Origin: Arthrobotrys musiformis
Taxonomy: Eukaryota > Ascomycota > Orbiliomycetes > Orbiliales > Orbiliaceae
Direction: 5' to 3'
DNA: 64,000 bases
Assembly: GCA_036971715.1 (NCBI GenBank)
Contig: JAVHJL010000002.1
Location: 2,016,501 to 2,080,500 of the forward strand
Each line of letters starts with the position of its first letter. Position 1 is the stretch's first letter. Shown piece after piece: positions 46,378 to 57,220 of the stretch. The notes under the pieces are model-generated. The model was given only the letters and a program-made list of their open reading frames with translations. It was not told where the DNA came from and did not search any database. Made by a program: the position numbers and the translations under genes.

Positions 46378-48863
46378 AGCTAGCTATTATCTAGAGCCCG
46401 AGTGAACGACCGGAAAACGATAGAGTTGTGATATGTCCAGAAACTGAAGTCTAGCTTCTCGTAGTAGGGTATTGGTCGTCGAAAAGCAACTACAAAACGT
46501 CCCAAGAAATTGACAGACGGTACTTGAGACGAAGAAAAGTTCGGAAAGAAAAGGTTACGCAGAATCATATATAACTCCCCCGCCGCTGGCCATTCTGGCT
46601 GAATGCTGGCGGACAGTGACAACGTTGCCAAACAGGGATAACACTTGCGTTGGGGCGTTGGCGCTATATCTCATTGGCCGGGCGTATCCAGAATCCAGAC
46701 CACCACCAGGCTCAAAATACCAGATATGGAGACCTGCAATCAAGCGGGATAAGGGAACCCGGAGGATATAGATGAAACCCGCCAGTCAATGCGACTGGTT
46801 TGTAACCGGAAGTTCCCTAATTTACATTTCGAGGCTACAGAGATTCAATCGGGTCGGTGTTTTGGGTTATAAATCCGATCCGAGAAACCACCCTTATGAT
46901 CTTACATGTATCTATATATGCAGTCGACTGCAATCATTGCGCCAAACTCTCATGATTTTGGCGTTTCGACCTTTCGCCTCCAGAAAAAAACGCCTCGGCC
47001 AGTCGGGTCGAACTTCCGCAAGGGCCCCATGAACCAAAACCCTCCGCTCTTGGACGGGTTTAAAATAGGTCGCACTCGCACCCGAAACAGTGAGCAACGC
47101 AGGTACCGTCTATAACACTCATTTAACTGCCTAGGACCCAAATACCGAAAGCATAGTTCGAAATTTATAGACACAATCCTCGAATTTATGCGGCCAGTAT
47201 ATACACTATCCTAACATTAGGGCTTTAGCGCCTAGAGGTCGGGAAATTTCGAAAGCACCCTTAAATCTCGCAATTTTGATTTTGGCATGTATCTCATCGG
47301 TTTAAATTTAGCTTCGAACCAGGCACCTTAAACTTGTTGACGTAATGGAATTTGCCCTCGTAGTATTTACTTAGGAGTGGGGCCGGAAGATCTTAAGAAG
47401 AAGAAGAAGGAGGGAAATATTAGTTCAGGAACTTCATCAAGCTACGTACACTACCTTAGAACCTCTGGTATTGTACAGGAAGTGTTGTGGTTGAACTAAA
47501 TTTAGAGAGCTAGCTAGATCAGGACCGGCTTTGATCAAATGTGCGAGTCAACCTCAGTCAGGAAAAAAGTTAGGCGGTTGATGCTATCGATCAGCCATAT
47601 ATCACGAAGGTTTTAATTCCTAAGTAGATGCGTATGGTATAACCAAGTTCACGGATCAGAATGGGGTAGAGAACTTGCACTTGATTAATTTTTCTGAATG
47701 AGAGCCGGGCCTAGCTAGGTACCAGCACCATCTACATCTGCGTGGGTGCGCTGATGATGTGGACTTGACTTCGCAAACCTATGTCCTTATCTAGCCTCGA
47801 GACCAGGCGCTCCTGAGGCAGAGGTCCTCATATAAACAAACCAATCATGCAGGTGCATGCTTGGTGGTTGCGCAAGGCCGGAACCAACAACCAACCGACA
47901 CTAGACGAGTTTATTCGGTCTAAACTTACTTCGTCAGAAGTACCCGCCCCACAGAAAGCAACACGTTTCTAAAAGAAAATACCACAGACGGGCGACACGC
48001 TGCCAATATTTTCAAGTTTTCAATCAATCGACTCACAGGCCTCCATGCCTTTAGGAGCTCCAGTGCGCATGCGAAGTCTCACGATTTATATAATTGTATG
48101 CTTCCAATCAACTATTCCATTCGAACTCTTATCTAAAACACTCTTTTCTCTTAAAACCAAACAAAAAAAAGCGCGAGGCTGGAGGTAACAAGGAACACAT
48201 GTTCATCTGCAGGGCGCGACCGCATAAGCCATCGCTGGGACAGTTGGAGATGACAATGTGATGAGCTGTACTCTCTCCGATCATCTGAACGTAACTATCT
48301 CGTGGAGTATAATTGCACCACCATATGGCTCGCCAACCCTGGAAAATATTTCAGCACCTTGACCGCATTGCAACATCCTCGCCAATACAAAAACATTCGA
48401 ACACACACAAACCCATATATTAAAAATACATCCATGCACAGACAACAACTCCGAAACTCCAGACCTCGAGCTCCAGGGCTGTAGGAGCCGCGGCCCATGA
48501 AAAATTCTCGGCCCATATCAATGCCTACGCGCGCCTTCTAATCGCCTCATTGATACCCAACACTTAGTCACGAAACAAAATCTAAAGGGAGGGGATGCCA
48601 TGTCATCGCTAAGGTGGAGTGAAAGGCGTTCTGAGTTTCTTAAACCATCTTCCTTGGACCTTTGAGATAGTTCCGGGTTTTGTATTCAGCTAGCAGCTTT
48701 AGTTATATAAACAATGCCGCCCCACTTATATATAATTCTAGAGCCACTAAGTCTGTGGGTCCCAGACGCTGGTGCATAGCTCGCAAAGAAGGGTTTAAAT
48801 TTCCATTCAAGCTTAAAACCTTGTCTCATACCCAGACCTAGCTTAAACCCGAAAATTCGAATA
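46378..48863. other. 2.5-kb spacer
   Basis: NoxR promoter region followed by AT-rich sequence; contains an AAGAAG run near 47394 and the fourth dispersed 13-mer. No gene recognised. Confidence 0.45.
47792..47804 (+). repeat. Dispersed 13-mer TAGCCTCGAGACC, copy 4
   Basis: Exact copy in the spacer upstream of the coiled-coil gene. Confidence 0.6.
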
Positions 48864-49845
48864 ATGGACCGCAAAGCACAAAGGATCGAAACTATCCGCG
48901 CGCATCTCCGAAATCTTATTTGTAAGTTCTAACGTTTCTTCCACGTATAGCAACCCCTAAACCTGCAAGGATTATGCGCTAATATAATAGAGCTTAGATG
49001 AACAACATGGGGAGGAGGTGGACCCGAAAGAGATAACCAATACTCATCGCAGCCGCGCACCATTCCAATTTGTTTTCAGATCAGACGATCCCAGGCAGCC
49101 AAAGGTGTCAATAGCGTCAATCAGTCAACCGGACTACGATGCTATCATGAAGCTGATCAAAGCCGGGCGATTGAGGGCCCTACGAATTGATGAAAGTCCC
49201 GACTTCGCTAGCCTCAAACAAGATCCTGACTTTTTTCAGCCCTCCCCGACCGAAATCTTTGAAAGTGGTATCACACCTAGTCCGATAGAGTCCACCCGAC
49301 AGTTTATACCCAATCAACGAGAATCAAGCATCGAGGAAACAATGGCTGGGAGATTTCAAGCAGAATCTGCGCCACCAAAATTGCCTCCTTTCAGCGCCAT
49401 CATAACCCACGGAAACGCTTTAGCATTTTCCCCACCTTCCCACACCCAGCAACATCCATCGCTGCCACGCTCCAAAAAATTGGGCAACTTTACCCCTCTG
49501 ACTTCGCCTCCGATGCCCAACCCAATTGCTATTGATCCCCCCTTAAACTCCCCCGGGGCCGCCTGTTGGGGGCAGATTCATCAGCATATCGAAGAGCTAC
49601 GCTCTGGGGCTACGCGGTGGGTAGCAGATCTCGGCGATATCCGGACGAAAATCGAGGAGTTATCGAAACTAGAGAAGCAAGTGGGCAAAGAAGACTCTCA
49701 ATTGGCATATTCGGAGATAGAACGGCTGAGATCAGAAAATGCTACCCTTAAGCTAAGGATAGAAGCGCTTGAGAAGGATAACAGGAACATCGCAAATGAG
49801 AGAGACTTTTTGAAAAGGTGGCTAGACGGAAAGTCCCAAAATTAG
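48864..49845 (+). CDS. Hypothetical coiled-coil protein, 301 residues
   Basis: Exons 48864..48921 and 48998..49845 join across a 76-bp gtaagt..ttag intron, giving MDRKAQRIETIRAHLRNLIYEQHGEEVDPKE; the main open frame has no ATG of its own near its start. The middle (about 90-195) is disordered and Ser/Pro-rich. Residues about 205-295 form a predicted coiled coil with heptad Leu/Ile (SEIERLRSENATLKLRIEAL, ERDFLKRWLD). No signal peptide, so intracellular. Function unknown; the coiled coil suggests oligomerisation or scaffold binding. Confidence 0.68.
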
Positions 49846-51780
49846 ACGGGTGTGAATGGGGCAGTTAATTCCTGAAATTTCTTGTTTATAGATATCAGAT
49901 CTGTGTCAGCAACCGGCAATCCTTGAGTGCGAACCATGAACCTCAATGGCGTAAATAGGGAGACTTTGATCGCAAATTTCCATCCCGAAGGTACTAGCGA
50001 ACGCTTAAGAAAGTTGTGGCAAGCCATTTATACCAGCGTATCGCCTTAAATCGATAAACTTTAAAGGATCTTACCTTCAATTTATGCTATCCCCAGCGCG
50101 AGTTTGATCAGCTTTCCTTTCTCTGTTTCCTGCAATAATCAGAAATTCAATGTATTTTAATTGTAAACCCCCTCAGTATACCAGTGTATATATCCATATA
50201 TCCAGACGCAGCAATAATTAATTAAAGTCCGCAGGCCAACGCCGACTCGATAGAGTTCTGTATTTACATACCTCTTTAAGCCTTCCTGTCTCACGAGTGC
50301 TCAGCTCGGTATACGTACTCGACCAAATTCACCAAAGAAGATAAAGGGTTGCGTAACAAAGGAGCAAATAATACCATTAATACGGGCGAGGTTCGGTGGC
50401 AATATAGCTTGTGCAGAGAGTTTCGACGGTCGCATTCTCGGTGGACGAGCTCGAGAGTGGTTTTGTTCAAGTTGGGGATGCATGCGCGTGCGACCTAGCG
50501 TAGTGGTCCCGTAACGAGACCAGGGTGGATCTAGCTATTGGCCATGTTGGATACATTCCTCGACCTTCATGGCCCCCAAAAAAAGCCGTGGAACCTGGAT
50601 TTATTCCAAAGCCATATCCAAAAGCCTATTGAATTATCATTTGGTAATTAAAGTTCCGATGAGTAAACGGTTCGAATTAAGGTTAGTTGTCTGGTCCAGG
50701 AATCCTATGCGTATATACCTAGGTATATATATACAGAGGGATACGTATGCCTCATTAGATTCGAAGAATCAAGTAACTTTGCACGTGATCAACAACATGC
50801 AACGTCGTGTTGGACTAGTCTGGGAATATCCCGAAATCAATGCAATGCAAGCTCGATCGGAGTCGATCCACTGTAATTAGTTAACTTGGTCACGAAAAGC
50901 TTGGAAGAATGTTAATCCGGGGAAATTATATACAGCCTGTGCCTCTATAGTTTACCCAGACAATTCGATAATAGCATGCGCATGGCAATTTGTGTTAATA
51001 TGCGTGTACCTTAGGAATATATTATTTTGGATATTTTATGATAACTAGCTCTTGTAAACCACAACTGAACAAGTCTCATCCACACCGTCAATATCAATTG
51101 CGCTAAGGTATAATATAGTAAAATGAAGAAAAGGGGTCGAACGGGAACTAGAACTGACGAATAAGCTGAATCCTAAACGGCAACTTCCTATATATGACTA
51201 TGACGGCCTGTCCGTTAGCCGCGATCTAAAACATGCACCTGTTCGCTTGCGCTTGGGATTCCCACTTGCACGGACCCGCCTTCCCCCCAGAGGTGTTTTC
51301 CCCCGTTCTGGGTCCGGACGTCCGCTATTGGCACACCACGGCTTAACCCATCCTAATTCGTCTTTGCTCGCCTTATTTAGTTCCCTACATATGCATATGT
51401 GCTTCGTACAACTGTGTTCCCACCCAAGACGTCTGGACATACCCATGCCGCATTGACGAACCCGAGGCTTTCCCTTATATAGCTATATAGTAATGGTATT
51501 GGTATTGACGTTCTTATAGTAAGCGCTAGGGCGATGCTGTGGTACATGAGATCGTGATCGCACAAAAACAAAAAAAAGCAATCTTCAATATCTAAAGTAT
51601 TTACATAGTATCCTCCCAGGTATGGGTACGAGACAAATAGTATCCGAGATCCTAGGGTCTAGCACCTATGTATACATGTAGTCTGCAGATCTGGGCACGA
51701 AGCAAAGAATCCTAGGACTAACTAGTAATTGTAATTGCTACTGTCATGATGCTCTCTTTTCCGCCTCCCCCTCCCGCTCT

Positions 51781-51855
51781 GCATCGTCCTATTCCGCATC
51801 GCCCTGTTCCGAATCGTCCTGTTCAGAATCGTCCTGTTCAGAATCGTCCTGTACA
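51781..51855 (+). repeat. 15-bp tandem repeat in promoter region, 5 units
   Basis: Units of the type gaatcgtcctgttca; units 3 and 4 are identical and units 1, 2 and 5 differ by a few bases. It lies 40-115 bases upstream of TATAAATA (51896) and about 300 bases before the next gene. Confidence 0.9.
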
Positions 51856-51895
51856 GCTGTTCCGCACCCCCTCTCCTGCTTCTTCAAAATTTATC

Positions 51896-51903
51896 TATAA
51901 ATA
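51896..51903 (+). promoter_or_regulatory. TATA box upstream of the duplicated-domain gene
   Basis: TATAAATA 249 bases before the ATG, followed by CT-rich initiator-like sequence (cctcatctctccttctcctc), implying a 5' leader of about 200 bases. Confidence 0.45.
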
Positions 51904-52151
51904 TGCCCCCGATTCCCGAACCTCATCTCTCCTTCTCCTCTCTTAATCCCCATCGGCTGATACTCCACTATCATCGACCAAAATAAGCCAATTCGGCGGC
52001 GGAGAACATCTTCTGAAGGAATTCGAAGTGCACCCACTCTCCTTAAAAAACCAATTTCACACGCTCATTAACTCTCATATTGCACACTCTCGTTGAATTA
52101 TCAAATCTGAACGCACTTCTACCTACACCATCTCTTTAAACTTCTCCAAAG

Positions 52152-53123
52152 ATGTTGTTCTCAAAAATTGCCGTCACGGTCGCTTTTTTCGCAGGGGCCT
52201 CAGTCGCTCTCGAGTCCAATGGGTCTCCCTTTATAGCTTATGTCTGCCCACCAGGGCCTGCCGACAACCCGTTCGTATATAGAAATGCTGCATCTACCCG
52301 CGGTGTGCAAACAAAATGTGGTTATGTGGCACAGGACAATACAAACCCTCCACGACATGGAGTTTTGGTTAATCAGTGCCCGGAATCGCTACCAGATACA
52401 CCCGAATGCACCTGGTATGCCTTCGATCAAACCTTTGATATCCCAGCCAATGGTGCGCCTTTTGTGCTTTATGCCACAAAGCATGAGGCAGACTTCGATG
52501 CTACGGCCGTACGTTGCAAACAAGCAGGCTGCAAATGGATATCCCGCGCGAATAAAGTGAAGAAGGCTGGCACCATGGCAGTTCTTTGTAACATGTGCGA
52601 GAGATCGCCAGAGGACACACCTGGCGCTGACGCATATGGCTTCGGCAACAACCCCCCTCAAGTCAAGGCCCCTCCACCAGCTCCCAAGGTCGATGACCCA
52701 CCAGCTCCCAAGGTCGAAACTGTGACATCGACGGTTACGGTCGGGGGCGATACTAAGACCGTACGGGTCATAGAGTACATTAACAAAAGGCCTTCCAGAA
52801 CTATTACAAGCTGGATTGTAAAGCCTACGCCAGACGGGGCACCCACTACGGTTACCAAGACCATTCGGAAAGGCGGTCAGACAGAGACAGTCTATGTAGT
52901 GTATATGGCCGGGCGGCCTATTCGCACATCCACAGCTGTGGCAGCGGATGTTGAAACGAAAACTGTTACACGGTATATTTCAAAGGGTGGTCACAGGAAC
53001 ACTATTATTGTGAAATATTACGGAGGGACCACAAAGACTATTACAGTGGGCCCAGCTCCAACCGACGATGGTGACGATGGATACGGCGGTGCTCCAGATG
53101 GAAACGACGGTGCAGGCTACTAG
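52152..53123 (+). CDS. Secreted protein with duplicated Cys domain and Thr/Val stalk
   Basis: Single exon, 323 residues, ATG at 52152. Residues 1-19 are a signal peptide (FFAGASVA). The head (24-164) consists of two related units: 24-91 and 101-164 share G-[SA]-P-F, a Tyr three residues later, G..six residues..Cys, DTP and Y-x-F at the end. Each unit has four cysteines (32, 56, 76, 86 and 122, 127, 146, 149). A PAPKV spacer leads to a stalk (about 185-305) of strand-like repeats such as TKTVRVIEYINKRPSRT, TETVYVVYMAGRPIRT and NTIIVKYYGGTTKTI, then a Gly/Asp-rich end. I know no name for the head. The stalk resembles those of the WSC protein, the second Egh16-like protein and the gene at 54.6 kb. 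Confidence 0.83.
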   Translation: MLFSKIAVTVAFFAGASVALESNGSPFIAYVCPPGPADNPFVYRNAASTRGVQTKCGYVAQDNTNPPRHGVLVNQCPESLPDTPECTWYAFDQTFDIPANGAPFVLYATKHEADFDATAVRCKQAGCKWISRANKVKKAGTMAVLCNMCERSPEDTPGADAYGFGNNPPQVKAPPPAPKVDDPPAPKVETVTSTVTVGGDTKTVRVIEYINKRPSRTITSWIVKPTPDGAPTTVTKTIRKGGQTETVYVVYMAGRPIRTSTAVAADVETKTVTRYISKGGHRNTIIVKYYGGTTKTITVGPAPTDDGDDGYGGAPDGNDGAGY

Positions 53124-54579
53124 AACTCCTAGCTAGGCGACGCCTCGGATTATATCTCGTGCAGACCCTGACGTTCCCCGCTATTATACGAATACACACA
53201 AAATCCGCTCTTTAACGCGGGCCATCAGCCCGAACGACAAGCCAATTTTTCGTTGACAAATATCTATAGACGCTACCATTTGGGCCCTTACCTTTCTACC
53301 GCCTAGGGGTCTGGTGGGACGTGCTGATAGACCAAAAAAATAAAAAAATAAAAATAAAAAAACCAAGGGAATGTTAGAAAGAAAAGAATAGTAACAAGAT
53401 CCTTATGCCAGTATCATGTCCACGAAACACCATCATGTATTCCTAAATGTACACCATTTGTTTCTCTAGCCTGCTAAAGAGTATAAATAAAAAAATAGAA
53501 AATTGGACCTTAAAGTCGAGCAGGCAGCTGTTAGACTTAGCCGAGTCCCCTTCTCCTTAAGGCCACCCGCTCCAATCAAGTATATATATCCATACTGTAG
53601 AGGAACCTCACAGACTTTGGAAGCTGCTTGTCGTGCAAACGCATTGCGGTTTGTTGCATATATTTGAATTAAAGCCGTTTATGTCATCAAGACGGGCTAA
53701 ACTTAAGTAGGCCTGGTCTTGTTCCTCGATTCGGGCAGGGAGTGACCTCCAGACTACGATTCGGGCCGGTACGTACGCACTAGCAGCCGAAGTTGCCAGT
53801 CGAAACCAACTACTCATAATAGGCATATACTGTATTATCTCGCCTTCTAACCTTATTGGTGATTTTTTGGTAAGATCCACCACCACTTCATAGTCAATAC
53901 TACTGGCTATAACAGGTGCAAAGCCCATAATTAGGAGCCAAAAAAATCAATATACTATAAAAGCCTAGAAAGGGAGCCGTCAATCCATTGCGACAGAAAA
54001 CCATAACCAGTATAAATATAAATACCTAACCAGGTAGTTATCATGTAAAGGGATTCCAAGTTCAGGTAATTAAAACTACAAGTTTATAGCGCTGCTAGAT
54101 ATGGGTCCCCCTTTCCTTAGGCGACATTATTCTACGAACGTACCTTAGGAACTGTAAGATCACGATAGACTTGTATTATCATATGTGTTATACACATTTG
54201 GGTACACACTAACCTCGCCGCAGATCCGGTGCCCCTGAGAAACGTTGCAGAACTACATACAGTCCTTTGCGATCTAATTATAAAACTGAAACAATATCAA
54301 TGGGTTGTTCACCGATGGGTAGGAAATGTAAAACTAAGCTTCTATTTCATGTGATATCATAAATCATAAGTCATGTATGCAGACCCCAAACACCGAATAG
54401 ACCCGGGATTTTAAAACAAAGAGTTTAGATATAATAATGACAGGATTGAAGATGATCCGATAATTGCGGGATACCCGACTTTTCCTTCGTAGTAGCTGCT
54501 TTCTCTCCTCTGCTTGACATGGACTAATCCTGCATTCGCGGTTAATCCACAAGCGAAGACAATACCAAGCTGCTCCTTG
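53124..54579. other. Convergent spacer
   Basis: 3' regions of two stalk genes. A 106-codon ATG frame at 53608..53928 minus is the only candidate; it has a TATA-like motif just upstream on its strand but no signal peptide or domain, so it is not called. Confidence 0.45.
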
Positions 54580-55121
54580 TTAATAGCCACCGAGACTATC
54601 ACTGCCTCCGTCGGCTGTGACTGTAGTTGTCTCCGTGACGGTTTTTGTGCAGGTCTTCGTTGAGACTTTGGTGACCGTTTCAGGTTCATCATCCTCCACG
54701 GCCTCCTTGACTGTAACGGTCTTTGTCACAGTCTCCTTCCCGCCGTCATCAGCTGGCTTTCCACCAGCTGCAGCAGTACTAGGCTTCGCCGTCGATGTTA
54801 CTGTGCATGTTTTAGTAACTGTCGGCTGAACCTTTCCACCGGCTTTCCCATCATCGCTACTAGCAGCTGCTGAGGGTTCTGCACCACCATCCTTTGGCGT
54901 TGTCGTGACCGTAAAATATTCAGTTTTGGTTACAGCTGTCCGAAAGCTGTCAGCAAACAATAGAATCGGTGGCAGCTACTTAAATCAAACTTACTATAGC
55001 CTTTTTGAGAACACCAGGTAGCGAAACACTTCATCTTTGTGCAGGCTGTATTACAGGCGACATTTGCTGAGGCAGTTCCCAACAATGCAAGAGCTCCAAA
55101 TGCGATAACTGAGAACTTCAT
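54580..55121 (-). CDS. Small secreted Cys-rich head with TVTKT tail, 160 residues
   Basis: Exons 55121..54995 and 54935..54580 join across a 59-bp intron (gtaagt..acag) to give CSQKGYTVTKTEYFTV. Residues 1-19 are a signal peptide (MKFSVIAFGALALLGTASA). The short head has four cysteines in 16 residues (VACNTACTKMKCFATWCS). The rest is a low-complexity Thr/Val/Lys tail with repeated TVTKT motifs and KETVTKTVTVKEAVEDDEP, with two further cysteines (KTCTVTST, KTCTKTV). Secreted; probably wall-associated through an O-glycosylated tail. The family is unknown. It lies 1.5 kb from the duplicated-Cys stalk gene and shares its tail style, in opposite orientation. Confidence 0.78.
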
Positions 55122-57220
55122 GTTGATGGGTATTGGTCAATGTAAACGAACGTCGTATAACACTATGTCGTACTGATCGCGAATGATCGATGTATGGGAC
55201 CTATGAAGCCAAAAACAGTGAAGGAGTGTGAGGGGGCCCAAAGAACGAAATGAATGCAGAACAGGATCAAAAAAACAAAATAGCCATTTTTGTGAGAGCA
55301 TGCCGAGTATTTATATTATCCCCGAGAATGAAGTGGGAAAACGGGTCGTCCAGAGCCAAACCGGTTTCCTTTGTAGCGTTTTCGTACGGATCAGGTTCGA
55401 GGAGCCGGATATGATGAAGTTAAGCCAGCCGCATAGGCTGCGGTTGCGAGAGGCAGTCGGAACCAGAGGCTCGTGCCTATTCGTGATGTTTTGCTTTTTT
55501 CTTCGATGGAACTTTGCTAGGCCCAAATACTCGGATAGACGCTCTTTTATGCAGCCAGAAAGCCTCCACGCACGCCAGCGCTATTAGCAAAAGGATATAG
55601 CCCACTCCATAAAGATCTATGTACCATTGGGCGAAGGGTTGAATAGGGTTTGGTTGAAATATCCTCGATTTCATGAAATTTCAGACAATCGGATTTTTGA
55701 ATATTTCCACCAATTGATCAACTGAGCTGAGCCACCGCTTCAACGGATATTTTCACCGATGTTTAAGAAAAGTAACACCAGTTAGAAATACTTCGCATGC
55801 CACCTAACAGTTCTCGCAACTAACTATATCTCTACACACGCATGTGTCCCGCCAAGCGATGTCGCCAAGATCTGGGGACATAAGCCAGCGGAATGTCGAT
55901 GCGCGTCAAAATACCCCGCTAAACCCAATATCGACTGTGTTGACGAACATACGTATACGCACATCTGCTCATGGACACTATATACACTACCCGAACTTCA
56001 AGAAACGCTGGGTGCAGTTTCCGAGTCTAGATAAATATGATTTTTAATAAGTCGATGTGCAAATTTGATATAGCTCTTTGGCCGTCCAAACAGCATGCAA
56101 ATTGCTAGACCACTTCGCAAGCTCGAACGCTGGGCCTTGAAAATTTATTCGCTCTAGTTAATGAAGAAAAATACCATAAGTGACTAATACCTAGGTAAAC
56201 ACCCAGAAACATAAATGTGTAGAAACCTTCAGCTTTCAGACCAGGTGCCGGGCCCTAAGACAACTACGAGCGCATTACCCCGAATTCTTAAGCCAACTGT
56301 TCTAGCCAACTTTGTTCTAAGCCCTAGGGTCTAGTAAACATATATATATATATATATATTCATCATTGCAAGATACCAATTAACCTTGCCATTTTAAATT
56401 GTGAGTACCAAAGTTCTTGGAAGTAATATATCCAATCATTCTATGTCGTGGCGAGATATCAACTGATATAGAATCTAGGCAACGTTCAATTTTAGTTTAA
56501 CTTCTATAGCTATCATTTGCAAGTCCTTTATTCGATATAATGTTGTAACGAACAATACCCCCATGTCCCCGAAGCTATTGAACACCAAATAGAGGATCAT
56601 TGCAAAGCCTCGTCATTGGTGTATGTCATAATGTATTATCAACCCGTTGATACTAACTTACAAAACCTGGTCTTACTCAATCTCAAACGAAACTAAATTA
56701 AAATGGGGCCCGTACACGAAAATGCCTCTCACCCATCCGCACGTGAATTTAGCACCATGCATTTATCTTGTGCGAACTCGTGTGTTTCCCGATCCCAGGG
56801 CGAGGGTTCCTCAAAATCCAACGCTCGTGCCGCGTTGTGCCAGGTTGATTGGGCAAGGTCTGGCGAACTTGGCGACCAGATGCGTATCAGACCACGTCCT
56901 TCTCCGCAGTCGCAAACTGCCTCCTATAATGACCACCCTACGACAAAGCTTACGACCTTGATACGTACTCCCACCTTTTCTTCGGTTTCTTCTCGATTCC
57001 GGATCCGATATATCGTCATCCCCCCTCAGTGCGCAACAGCTGTCTAGCGGGTTTCAGGCGTCTGTGATGTGTATTTAAGCTTAAATCAAAAACACCTGCA
57101 GCTGTGTTTTGCGAAACAGCTCGCTTCAAGCTTTGAGCCCCTTGTCACCTGTGCTGAAAGCACCACAAAATTCGATCTCCCGGATTCTACGTACCAATTG
57201 CCTGCGATACATCGTCGAAA
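55122..57220. other. 2.1-kb spacer
   Basis: Promoters of the small secreted gene (minus) and the desaturase (plus). Includes a (TA)9 run at 56341. Frames near 56647..57047 show no support. Confidence 0.5.
56341..56358 (+). repeat. (TA)9 microsatellite
   Basis: Nine uninterrupted TA units. A likely length-variable marker. Confidence 0.9.

Larger units (their letters stand above)
49846..52151. other. 2.3-kb spacer
   Basis: Contains AT-rich sequence, a 15-bp tandem repeat at 51781, a TATAAATA at 51896 and a long CT-rich leader before the ATG at 52152. A frame at 50569..50880 (103 codons with ATG) has no recognisable feature. No gene called. Confidence 0.5.

Noticed and set aside
50569..50880. 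103-codon ATG frame on the plus strand
   Set aside because: No recognisable domain, rich in rare-looking residues, in AT-rich spacer; length is compatible with chance.
53608..53928. 106-codon ATG frame on the minus strand
   Set aside because: No signal peptide, domain or codon pattern beyond chance; only a nearby TATA-like word. Kept as an open question, not a gene.
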